The notes beneath the pieces are model-generated. The model made no database searches. It saw only the letters and a list, made by a program, of their open reading frames with translations, and was not told the DNA's origin. A stretch of DNA of 5,539 nt. Source: an uncultured Prevotella sp. (GTDB taxonomy: Bacteria > Bacteroidota > Bacteroidia > Bacteroidales > Bacteroidaceae). Every line of letters begins with the position of its first letter. Position 1 is the stretch's first letter. The stretch lies in NCBI GenBank assembly GCA_945614335.1, contig CALZAP010000118.1, positions 1-5,539 of the forward strand, written 5' to 3'. Of the stretch, positions 1-5,539 are shown one piece after another. The position numbers and the translations under genes are program-made.

Positions 1-1739
1 TAGTCGGTCACGTCGTTGTCGGTGTTGACGTATGTTCCTCCCACGCCGAGCCTGTATGACATCTTGTTGAGTTTTCCGCCGATTTCTCCGTAGAAATAGT
101 GGTTGTCGTTGTGAGACGTGTAGGCATACTCGTTGTAGTCGGAGAGCATGTTGCGTATCTTGTAGTCAGACTTGGCGAGAGTGGCCTTATAGCCAAGCGA
201 GAGATTTGTAGTGCCCCACGACTTGGTGTAGGCCACTTCGCCTATGAGAGAGATCTTGTCGTTCTTGGCGCGCATGTCGTCGTCGATGAGCATAGCAGAG
301 GTCCCCTGCCCCCCGGTGGAGGGTTCTTGCTGGGCAGAGGTGGTCCATTGGCGGTTGTGGTCGTTCTGGGAGTTGTGATAGTATGTTCCGAGGAGGTCGA
401 CGGTGAGTTCCTGGTTGCCGTTGAGCTTCTTGTTGAGATAGAGGTCGAGCGACGGACCGAAGCTGCGCACCTTTCTCTCCTGACGTCCCTCTCCGTCCTG
501 CCACAGCGGGTTGTTGTGTGCCTCTATCTCGTTGTCGGTGCGCCAGAACTGTGTGAAGATATTTGGCGAGAACTTTGTCTGGAATGTCAGGTCGTTCTCC
601 TTATTATATATATATTTGAGGTTGAAGTCCTGAGTGCAATATCCAAAATGGTAGTCACCACGGTAGAGATAGTCGGAAACAGTGGTTCCATCGGTGAAAA
701 CATACGAATCCTCGCTCTCGCAATTGGCGTTATTGCGATATTGCATGCTATAGTCGAAAGCTATCTGGTGATTGCCCTTGTTGTATCGCACGTAGAGGTT
801 GGTGTTGTTGAACGCCACCCAAGCAGCCTGCATCACGTCGAAGCCAGTGGCATAGCCTGCGTCTAATGGTTGGGTCTTGATGTTGATGAGCGTGCCCACA
901 TCGGCATATCGTGCCGGTGGAATGGTGTAATATTCCACATTCTTTATCTTGTCCACGGGAATGGACTTGAGGTCGTTGTCGGTGGCTTCCACGCCGTTTA
1001 CGAGTATTTTCAGCGACTTGCCCGTCATAGTGTTGAGCTTTCCGCTGAGCGCGTCGAAGCGCAGTCCGGGCAGTGAGGTGAGTATCTCCTGCGTCTGTCT
1101 TGCGTTTTTCTTCTGTTCGTCGGTGAAGGTGAAAATGGAGCGGTCCACCTTGTCTACACGGTGATGTCCCTTCACCACTACTCCGTTGATGGCATACTGG
1201 TCGCCCTGCATCGCTATTGTCCCGGCGTCGCCGATGGCCACGATGCGCTCCACGGGCCTGAATCCGATGCATGTGACACGCATGAGGGCCTTGCTCATGC
1301 TGCAGGGAATGACAAACTGTCCGTTTTCGTTGCTCACTCCACCGGTTACGAAGGCAGAGTCGGCAAGCGAGAGAAGCTGTATGTTGGCAAACACTACAGG
1401 ACGGTTGTTTTCATCGACGAGCTGCCCCGTGAGCCTCCGTTGGCTCTTGTCGATACACTCCACTGAGATAAGGCTGTCGCCTATGTGCATGGAAATGGGA
1501 TAAAAGCCTATCACGTCGCGAAGGGCATCGACCACGGGGCGGTCGTCGATTTGCTTGGTGACCGTGAAGTCCTCAAGCTCGTTATAGATGAAGCTGATAT
1601 GGTAGTGTGACGAAGCGCGGTCGAGGTCGATGAGCACTTTCGACAGCGATGTGTCATGATAGTTACGCGTCAGGCGCTGGGCGTTTCCCTTCAAGGGGAG
1701 TGCCACAAACAGTAGTATTATTGATAAAAGATGGTTCAT
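1..1739 (-). CDS. TonB-dependent receptor with STN and carboxypeptidase-regulatory-like domains, C-terminus cut by window edge
   Basis: An outer-membrane beta-barrel receptor, probably for TonB-driven uptake or sensing of an unidentified ligand. Reading from the ATG at 1739-1737 gives an uninterrupted frame of 579 residues that leaves the window without a stop. Residues 1-20 are a signal peptide (hydrophobic LLSIILLFVALPL, then GNA before Q21). Residues about 27-93 fit an STN (secretin/TonB N-terminal) domain. Residues about 102-170 (LTGQLVDENNRPVVFANI, then NENGQF) are a carboxypeptidase-regulatory-like beta-sandwich. Residues about 183-290 are a plug (ILTSLPGLRFD, KILVNGVEA, PARYADVGTLINIKT). 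From about 293 on there is barrel-like alternation rich in Y, N and D. The style is closer to the outer membrane beta-barrel family (OMP_b-brl_3) than to SusC, and no SusD partner is visible, though the downstream side lies outside the window. The family is usually about 700-900 residues, so perhaps the last quarter to third is missing. It starts 4 nt after the DUF4974 gene stop. Ligand unknown. Confidence 0.9.
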   Translation of the reverse strand, partial: MNHLLSIILLFVALPLKGNAQRLTRNYHDTSLSKVLIDLDRASSHYHISFIYNELEDFTVTKQIDDRPVVDALRDVIGFYPISMHIGDSLISVECIDKSQRRLTGQLVDENNRPVVFANIQLLSLADSAFVTGGVSNENGQFVIPCSMSKALMRVTCIGFRPVERIVAIGDAGTIAMQGDQYAINGVVVKGHHRVDKVDRSIFTFTDEQKKNARQTQEILTSLPGLRFDALSGKLNTMTGKSLKILVNGVEATDNDLKSIPVDKIKNVEYYTIPPARYADVGTLINIKTQPLDAGYATGFDVMQAAWVAFNNTNLYVRYNKGNHQIAFDYSMQYRNNANCESEDSYVFTDGTTVSDYLYRGDYHFGYCTQDFNLKYIYNKENDLTFQTKFSPNIFTQFWRTDNEIEAHNNPLWQDGEGRQERKVRSFGPSLDLYLNKKLNGNQELTVDLLGTYYHNSQNDHNRQWTTSAQQEPSTGGQGTSAMLIDDDMRAKNDKISLIGEVAYTKSWGTTNLSLGYKATLAKSDYKIRNMLSDYNEYAYTSHNDNHYFYGEIGGKLNKMSYRLGVGGTYVNTDNDVTD

Positions 1740-1743
1740 GATT

Positions 1744-2325
1744 CTAATCCACCGTGAGGGTGTCTCCATTTATTGTTATGTTGATATTGTCGAATGAGTT
1801 GAGGTCGTCTATTACCCTTTCCAGTCCGCGACGTGTGTCGAGTCTGAAATAGAGGCGTAGGCTTTCTGCCTTCGACGACTTGTAGTTCACGTTAAGACGA
1901 TATGTAGCAGCGATGTCGCCCAATATCTGTTTCAGCGTTACGTCCTCGTATGTCTTCACTATTTCCGTCATTTCTACGGTTTCCGCCTTCTTCTTCACCA
2001 CGGGCTTCTCCACTTGCGCCACAACGGTTGGGGCAGCTTGTTCGGCAGGCTTCTCCACCACACTGCCGAAGAGTCCGGTTGAGACTGCTGCATAGGCAAG
2101 TCCTGATATCAGGCACACGCCCACGAAAATGGCAGCTATCTTACCTATCATCGAGACTCTCCTTGGCTTCATGTCCGACTTACATTCGAGGGCAGCGTTG
2201 AGTTGGCAGATGGTGCGATAGATTTTCCGTCCTTCATCGTCGTCGATAAGGAGTTGTCTGAGTTCATCCTCCGAGTAGTTCTCAGGATGTTCCGTCATGT
2301 CTATTATTTTTCTTGTCTTGTCCAT
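1744..2325 (-). CDS. DUF4974-domain single-pass membrane protein, probable FecR-like sigma regulator (short form)
   Basis: Probable anti-sigma or signal-relay protein of the inner membrane for the adjacent ECF sigma factor. The 193 residues divide into a charged, presumably cytoplasmic N-terminus (1-58, with DELRQLLIDDDEGRKIYRTI), one transmembrane helix (about 59-81, MIGKIAAIFVGVCLISGLAYAAV), an Ala/Pro/Val/Lys-rich linker (about 88-120), and a C-terminal DUF4974/STN-like domain (about 126-192; YEDVTLKQILGDIAATYRLN, LYFRLDTRRGLERVIDDLN, ITINGDTLTVD) that would lie in the periplasm. Typical Bacteroidota FecR proteins are about 300-400 residues with a central FecR domain; that domain is not recognisable here, so this is a minimal version. 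Start: the ATG lies 6 nt after the sigma stop. It sits between sigma and receptor genes with 6- and 4-nt gaps, which supports one operon and a relay role. The anti-sigma function is inferred from context; DUF4974-type similarity of the C-terminus is fairly clear. Confidence 0.85.
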   Translation of the reverse strand: MDKTRKIIDMTEHPENYSEDELRQLLIDDDEGRKIYRTICQLNAALECKSDMKPRRVSMIGKIAAIFVGVCLISGLAYAAVSTGLFGSVVEKPAEQAAPTVVAQVEKPVVKKKAETVEMTEIVKTYEDVTLKQILGDIAATYRLNVNYKSSKAESLRLYFRLDTRRGLERVIDDLNSFDNINITINGDTLTVD

Positions 2326-2331
2326 TGTCGT

Positions 2332-2820
2332 TTAAGGATTAAATTTCTGTTTGAGTTTGATAATCGCCTTTGATAGATGCTTATAGACTGCTGTTTCGCT
2401 GATGCCTAATTCGTTGGAAATCTCCCGGTATTTGAGACGCCGCTGGTAGTGCATTCTTACGATGCGTGCCGTTTGTGGCGACAGTTGGGTGTCGATATAC
2501 CGGCTTATCTCCGTCACCCTGTCTGTCTCTTCCTCCACGGCGGGAGGTTCTACACGGTCGTCAAGCCTCGCGAGCTGCCTGACACGTTCGTATATGGTTT
2601 TCCTCCGCAGCATGTTCATGCATTGGTTGCGGAGGCATGTCATGAGCATAGCCTCCACCTTATCGTCCTGCAAGCTGATTTTCCCATTAGCCACGTCGGC
2701 AAACACATCCGCCACCGCATCCTCGGCCTCCTGTCGGTCGCCGAGAATAAGTTGTGCCACGATATTCATCTTTGTCGAATGGTCAACGAAAATCTGTCCA
2801 GCGTCTATCTTTACGTTCAT
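2332..2820 (-). CDS. ECF-type RNA polymerase sigma-70 factor
   Basis: An extracytoplasmic-function sigma factor that would direct RNA polymerase to a small regulon, probably including its own operon. The length of 162 residues is typical of ECF factors, which keep only regions 2 and 4. Region 2 covers about residues 8-76: region 2.1/2.2 includes GDRQEAEDAVADVFADV (27-43) and region 2.3/2.4 includes MLMTCLRNQCMNMLRRK (58-74). A polar acidic linker (about 85-103) follows. Region 4 covers about 105-158, with the helix-turn-helix YREISNELGISETAVYKHLSKA (131-152) and a basic tail (KLKQKF). The first ATG fits the family start; M18 is a weaker alternative. The leader is A-rich without a clear Shine-Dalgarno. 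It is the first gene of the sigma / DUF4974 / receptor unit and is transcribed divergently from the SPFH gene. Family assignment is firm; the target promoters are unknown. Confidence 0.93.
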   Translation of the reverse strand: MNVKIDAGQIFVDHSTKMNIVAQLILGDRQEAEDAVADVFADVANGKISLQDDKVEAMLMTCLRNQCMNMLRRKTIYERVRQLARLDDRVEPPAVEEETDRVTEISRYIDTQLSPQTARIVRMHYQRRLKYREISNELGISETAVYKHLSKAIIKLKQKFNP

Positions 2821-2989
2821 TCTTTTCTCTTTTGTTTGTATCTATAACAATCGGAAATGGAAAAACCTAACCCCCAAACCACTGTTTTTTTAATAAAACG
2901 CAGAAAAAGTGCTAATATTATTAAAAAAGTGGATTATTCTGTAGTTTTTGAAGTATATTTGCGTCAAATAGTAAAAAACGACTAAAAAA
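2821..2989. promoter_or_regulatory. Divergent promoter region between sigma operon and SPFH gene
   Basis: This 169-bp AT-rich spacer must hold the promoters of both outward-facing genes. No ORF or RNA gene was seen in it. On the plus side there is a full match to the Bacteroidota -7 consensus (2954-2961). On the minus side no convincing promoter was found: TAGGTTTT (rc of about 2864-2871) matches 7 of 8 positions of TAnnTTTG but has no evident -33 TTTG at the right distance. Other structure includes a C-rich patch near 2866-2880, the octamer AAAAAGTG at 2904-2911 and again at 2924-2931 (20 bp apart, start to start), and the palindrome TAATATTA at 2913-2920 between the two copies. Confidence 0.7.
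2954..2961 (+). promoter_or_regulatory. Putative -7 box of the SPFH gene promoter (TATATTTG)
   Basis: TATATTTG fits the Bacteroidota housekeeping -7 consensus TAnnTTTG exactly and lies 28 nt before the ATG at 2990, which would give a leader of roughly 20 nt. The expected -33 TTTG is not clearly present (the sequence near 2929-2932 is GTGG), so the assignment rests on the -7 box alone. Its last six bases form one arm of an inverted repeat with CAAATA at 2965-2970. Confidence 0.5.
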
Positions 2990-3940
2990 ATGGAAAAGAA
3001 AGAATTTGCCTTCAGTGGCATGACATTAAATGGTTTTCTGATGCTCTTTGTGGCATTGTTTATGACTTTCGGCTCAATAGGTTTCGGCATCTGGGCTGGC
3101 GTAGAGGAAGTGTACGCCTTTGTGGTGCTGGCCATTGTAGTGTTCATCGCAAGCCTCTTCGTGTGGGGCGGCTTCCTCATGCTTGAGCCTAACGAGGCTC
3201 GCGTGCTGCTGTTTTTCGGTAAGTACAGGGGTACGTTCACTCGCACAGGTTACTACTGGGTAAACCCATTCCTCACCTCGAAGAAGCTGTCGCTGCGTGC
3301 ACGAAACCTCGACGCAGAACCGATAAAGGTGAACGACAAGACGGGTAACCCGGTGATGATCGGACTGATGCTGGTATGGAAACTGAAAGACACATATAAG
3401 GCAATGTTTGAGATTGACTCGCAGACCATTGCCGGCGACCCTGCCAAAAACGGACAGGTGGTGGGCGCCAATGTGGCTGGCGTGATGAAGGCTTTTGAGA
3501 ACTTCGTGAAGATTCAGAGCGATGCCGCTCTTCGCGAGGTGGCCGGAAAATATGCCTACGACGACGACTCCGACGACAGCAACGCCATCACACTGCGCGA
3601 CGGCGGCAACGAAATAAACCAGCAACTGGAGCAGAAGCTCGACGAGCGTCTGTCGATGGCCGGTATCGAGGTGGTGGAAGCACGCATCAACTATCTCGCT
3701 TACGCACCGGAGATTGCCGCCGTGATGCTCCGCCGCCAGCAGGCAAGCGCCATCATCACTGCCCGCGAGAAGATTGTGGAGGGTGCTGTGTCGATGGTGA
3801 AGATGGCTCTCGACAAACTCTCTGCCGACGGAGTGGTGACTCTCGACGACGACAAGAAAGCCGCAATGGTAAGCAACCTGATGGTTGTTCTCTGCGGCGA
3901 CGACTCTGCTCAGCCGGTGGTAAACACGGGAGCAAACTAA
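2990..3940 (+). CDS. SPFH/band-7 domain membrane protein
   Basis: A stomatin/prohibitin/flotillin-type membrane scaffold protein; such proteins organise membrane microdomains or partner with proteases, but the specific role here is unknown. Of 316 residues, two hydrophobic helices come first (about 11-37 and 41-65), followed at once by the SPFH entry motif [19 protein letters not shown] (64-82) and GYYWVNPF (87-94). The SPFH fold continues through [21 protein letters not shown] and [17 protein letters not shown] to about residue 260. An Ala/Glu/Arg-rich segment (about 236-262, [19 protein letters not shown]) suggests a helical stalk. The C-terminus ([25 protein letters not shown]) is characteristic of a widespread bacterial SPFH subfamily. 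An acidic stretch, DDDSDDS (191-197), sits inside the domain, probably as a loop. It is divergent from the sigma operon and convergent with coaD, with 1 nt between stops, so it appears monocistronic. The start follows an A-rich leader. Confidence 0.92.
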   Translation: MEKKEFAFSGMTLNGFLMLFVALFMTFGSIGFGIWAGVEEVYAFVVLAIVVFIASLFVWGGFLMLEPNEARVLLFFGKYRGTFTRTGYYWVNPFLTSKKLSLRARNLDAEPIKVNDKTGNPVMIGLMLVWKLKDTYKAMFEIDSQTIAGDPAKNGQVVGANVAGVMKAFENFVKIQSDAALREVAGKYAYDDDSDDSNAITLRDGGNEINQQLEQKLDERLSMAGIEVVEARINYLAYAPEIAAVMLRRQQASAIITAREKIVEGAVSMVKMALDKLSADGVVTLDDDKKAAMVSNLMVVLCGDDSAQPVVNTGAN

Positions 3941-3941
3941 G

Positions 3942-4376
3942 TCAAGGCAGGTAGCGGCTCACGTCCTGCCCGAAATGTATGAGTTCGCGCACCATGCTCG
4001 ACGACACCGCGGAATATCTTGGGTCGGCATAAAGCAACAGTGTTTCAATGCCCGACAACTCACGGTTGATGTCAGCCTGGTCGCGCTCATATTCAAAGTC
4101 TTTTACCGAACGCACACCTTTTATTATATACCTTGCATTCTCACGACGTGCGAAGTCGATGGTAAGGTCGCTATATGTTTTCACCTCCACCTTCGGCTCG
4201 TCGGCATAGATAGCCTTAATGGTCTTCATGCGTTCTTCAGCACACTGCATATAGCTCTTCCGCTCGTTCACCCCAATGCCAATTACAATGCGGTCGAAGA
4301 GCGGAAGGGCACGACGCAGTATGTCGTCATGCCCTATAGTATATGGGTCAAAACTGCCTGTAAATATTCCGGTCAT
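3942..4376 (-). CDS. coaD: Phosphopantetheine adenylyltransferase (PPAT)
   Basis: Cytoplasmic enzyme of coenzyme A synthesis, transferring AMP from ATP to 4'-phosphopantetheine to make dephospho-CoA and pyrophosphate. The 144-residue protein has the nucleotidyltransferase signature TGSFDPYTIGH (6-16; H16 equals the HxGH-type catalytic histidine). K40 in NERKSYMQ corresponds to E. coli K42, and IKGVRSVKDFEYE (85-97) holds R89, equivalent to E. coli R91. YSAVSSSMVREL (121-132) is the ATP-binding serine motif. The position of E. coli R88 is K86 here, a conservative change. The protein ends right after DVSRYLP (138-144), so it lacks the short C-terminal tail of the E. coli enzyme (159 residues); the catalytic core is complete. 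It starts 7 nt after ruvB, probably co-transcribed, and its stop lies 1 nt from that of the SPFH gene on the other strand. Confidence 0.96.
   Translation of the reverse strand: MTGIFTGSFDPYTIGHDDILRRALPLFDRIVIGIGVNERKSYMQCAEERMKTIKAIYADEPKVEVKTYSDLTIDFARRENARYIIKGVRSVKDFEYERDQADINRELSGIETLLLYADPRYSAVSSSMVRELIHFGQDVSRYLP
3946..3970. other. Short hairpin at the convergent SPFH/coaD junction
   Basis: GGCAGG (3946-3951) and CCTGCC (3965-3970) form a perfect 6-bp stem with a 13-nt loop, 5 nt after the SPFH stop codon and inside the last codons of coaD. Neither strand has a T-run after the stem, so it is not a standard intrinsic terminator. It is the only visible structure that could help end the SPFH transcript, or it may be chance in coding sequence. 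Confidence 0.3.
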
Positions 4377-4383
4377 AATTTTA

Positions 4384-5418
4384 TCAACTAAAATCCAATT
4401 CCAACTCCTGCGAATAGATACTTCGTCCGAAGTGCTTGTAGGCGAGCTCGGTCACCATTCGTCCTCGTGGAGTGCGCTTTATGAAACCTTCCATGATGAG
4501 ATATGGCTCATAAACCTCTTCCACGGTGCCGGCATCCTCGCCGATGGCAGTGGCGATGGTGGTGACACCCACAGGTCCGCCCTTGAACTTGTCGATAATG
4601 GTGAGGAGAATCTTGTTGTCGGTCTCGTCAAGGCCGTAGCGGTCGATGTTCAGTGCCGTGAGCGAGAGCTTCGTTATGTCGGTGTCTATACGTCCGTTAC
4701 CCTTCACCTGCGCGAAGTCACGTACACGACGCAACAGGGCGTTGGCTATACGTGGCGTTCCTCGGCTACGGCGTGCTATCTCCATGGCAGCCTCATTGTC
4801 GATGGGCACCTTCAGTATGCTTGCCGAACGAAGAAGAATGCGGGCGAGCGTTTCGGGATCATAATACTCCAGGTGGAGGTTGATGCCGAAACGGGCGCGC
4901 AGGGGAGCTGTGAGCAGTCCGCTGCGTGTGGTAGCCCCTACAAGGGTGAACGGATTGAGGTCTATCTGAATAGAACGCGCCGAAGGACCCTTGTCTATCA
5001 TGATGTCGATGCGGTAGTCTTCCATGGCGGAATAGAGATACTCCTCCACGACGGGAGAAAGACGATGTATTTCGTCTATGAACAATACGTCGTTCTTCTC
5101 CAATGAGGTGAGAATACCAGCCAGGTCGCCAGGTTTGTCAAGCACCGGACCGCTTGTAATCTTGAATCCCACTCCAAGTTCGTTTGCAATAATGTTGCTC
5201 AGCGTTGTCTTTCCCAGTCCGGGAGGGCCGTGAAGCAAGGTGTGGTCGAGCGGTTCTCCACGATATTTAGCCGCCTCAACAAACACCTCAAGGTTTTCAA
5301 CCACCTTGTTCTGTCCGCTGAAGTCGCTGAAGTTAAGAGGTCTCAACGCATTCTCATAATCCTTTTCTGCCGGAGTGAAATGCTGCTCCTCGTGTATGTC
5401 GAAATTATCGTTTGCCAT
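4384..5418 (-). CDS. ruvB: Holliday junction branch migration DNA helicase RuvB
   Basis: AAA+ motor of the RuvABC complex; it pumps DNA through RuvA-bound Holliday junctions during recombinational repair. With the start at 5418 the protein has 344 residues, the normal family length. Motifs: N-terminal [11 protein letters not shown] (26-36); Walker [10 protein letters not shown] (64-72, K70); Walker B VLFIDEIH (111-118, D115, E116); sensor 1 GATTRSG (161-167); arginine-finger segment LRARFG (173-178); sensor 2 region [18 protein letters not shown] (217-234); and the winged-helix DNA-binding domain (about 262-335) with [16 protein letters not shown] and RTPRGR (315-320). The frame stays open to an ATG at 5463, but those 15 extra residues ([15 protein letters not shown]) come from a low-complexity heptamer array and do not resemble RuvB, while [10 protein letters not shown] is a family-like start. 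The leader just before 5418 is T-rich with no Shine-Dalgarno. coaD follows 7 nt later. Confidence 0.97.
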   Translation of the reverse strand: MANDNFDIHEEQHFTPAEKDYENALRPLNFSDFSGQNKVVENLEVFVEAAKYRGEPLDHTLLHGPPGLGKTTLSNIIANELGVGFKITSGPVLDKPGDLAGILTSLEKNDVLFIDEIHRLSPVVEEYLYSAMEDYRIDIMIDKGPSARSIQIDLNPFTLVGATTRSGLLTAPLRARFGINLHLEYYDPETLARILLRSASILKVPIDNEAAMEIARRSRGTPRIANALLRRVRDFAQVKGNGRIDTDITKLSLTALNIDRYGLDETDNKILLTIIDKFKGGPVGVTTIATAIGEDAGTVEEVYEPYLIMEGFIKRTPRGRMVTELAYKHFGRSIYSQELELDFS

Positions 5419-5429
5419 AAAATAAAAAA

Positions 5430-5453
5430 GAGGGAAGAAGGAAGAGGGAAGAG
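5430..5453 (+). repeat. Left heptamer array (GAGGGAA-type units)
   Basis: Three 7-bp units read GAGGGAA, GAAGGAA, GAGGGAA and are followed by GAG, within a 32-nt uninterrupted purine tract (5424-5455). The array lies 11 nt upstream of the ruvB start, so it is pyrimidine-rich in the ruvB leader. It matches the reverse complement of the right array in 21 of 24 positions; all three differences fall on the sixth base of the unit (A here, T there). Confidence 0.85.
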
Positions 5454-5463
5454 AATACCTCAT

Positions 5464-5480
5464 AAGGAGATAATCTCTTT
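5464..5480. repeat. Small palindrome in the ruvB upstream region
   Basis: AAGGAGAT (5464-5471) and ATCTCTTT (5473-5480) are inverted arms around one central A, with one imperfect pair, and GAGAT/ATCTC perfect at the core. It lies in the 55-bp segment between the two heptamer arrays. The right arm includes TAATCTCT (5471-5478), which recurs at 5505-5512 at the border of the right array. It could be an operator or part of a repeated element; no function can be read from it. Confidence 0.45.
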
Positions 5481-5508
5481 GATGGATGATTTCTGCCGTA
5501 ACAGTAAT

Positions 5509-5539
5509 CTCTACCCTCTACCTTCTACCCTCTACCCTC
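5509..5539 (-). repeat. Right heptamer array (GAGGGTA-type units on the minus strand), open at window edge
   Basis: On the minus strand, starting at 5539, four 7-bp units read GAGGGTA, GAGGGTA, GAAGGTA, GAGGGTA, followed by GAG. The array touches the window edge, so more units may lie beyond. It is inverted relative to the array at 5430-5453 and shares its order of two GAGGG units around one GAAGG unit. No coding frame or promoter was recognised here. Confidence 0.85.

Noticed and set aside
99..866. Long plus-strand open frame of 255 codons opposite the receptor
   Set aside because: It lies fully antisense to a receptor with clear domains. Its product is a Val/Leu-rich string with no recognisable domain, as expected from reading the complement of a gene rich in Asp/Asn/Thr codons.
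748..1272. Minus-strand open frame of 174 codons inside the receptor gene
   Set aside because: It is in another frame of the same strand as the continuous receptor frame. Its Arg/His/Gln-rich product is the usual shifted-frame pattern and not evidence of a frameshift: the receptor frame has no break.
2449..2893. Two plus-strand open frames opposite the sigma factor gene
   Set aside because: Both are complementary to an ECF sigma factor with intact regions 2 and 4, and neither product shows any family feature.
3074..3625. Minus-strand open frame of 183 codons opposite the SPFH gene
   Set aside because: The SPFH frame has strong family motifs across this stretch, while the antisense product is Val/His-rich without domain features.
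4276..5106. Plus-strand open frame of 276 codons opposite ruvB and the start of coaD
   Set aside because: It is antisense to two confidently identified genes, has no recognisable motif, and its start falls inside coaD.
5419..5463. N-terminal extension of RuvB from an ATG at 5463
   Set aside because: The 15 extra residues are encoded largely by the heptamer array and do not resemble RuvB N-termini. Starting at 5418 gives the normal family length.
5430..5539. CRISPR array
   Set aside because: Units are only 7 bp and directly adjacent with no spacers, and the two arrays are in opposite orientation.

Overview
The window looks like a piece of a Bacteroidota chromosome, most likely Prevotellaceae (Prevotella/Segatella type). 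The evidence is a TonB-dependent receptor with an STN and a carboxypeptidase-regulatory-like domain, a DUF4974/FecR-type membrane protein beside an ECF sigma factor, a TAnnTTTG-type -7 promoter box, A-rich leaders without clear Shine-Dalgarno sequences, and roughly balanced GC in the genes against AT-rich spacers. The genus is inferred from protein style, not from a database search. There is no stretch over 300 bases without a gene.

Layout. On the minus strand, read from 2820 down to 1, lies a tight three-gene unit: an ECF sigma-70 factor (2332-2820), a short single-pass membrane protein with a C-terminal DUF4974/STN-like domain (1744-2325), and an outer-membrane TonB-dependent receptor (1-1739) that runs off the left edge after about 579 residues. 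Gaps are 6 and 4 nt, so they are almost certainly co-transcribed. A 169-bp AT-rich divergent spacer (2821-2989) separates this unit from a plus-strand SPFH/band-7 membrane protein (2990-3940). That gene ends 1 nt from the stop codon of coaD (3942-4376, minus), which is preceded 7 nt upstream by ruvB (4384-5418, minus). The last 121 bp (5419-5539) hold two 7-bp-period purine/pyrimidine arrays in inverted orientation, just upstream of the ruvB start.

How the parts work together. The sigma / membrane protein / receptor trio has the order of a FecI-FecR-FecA-type trans-envelope signalling system: the receptor senses or imports a ligand, the membrane protein relays the state, and the sigma factor drives transcription. 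The relay protein is very short and lacks a recognisable central FecR domain, and the receptor carries an STN domain of the same general kind as the C-terminal domain of the relay. The ligand cannot be read from the sequence. The SPFH protein, coaD (coenzyme A synthesis) and ruvB (Holliday junction branch migration) are housekeeping or general membrane functions with no evident link to the trio.

Most interesting points: the minimal relay protein with paired STN-like domains in adjacent genes; the heptamer inverted-repeat arrays, which would fold into a long stem followed by a U-rich run directly before the ruvB start codon; and the 1-nt convergent junction between the SPFH gene and coaD.
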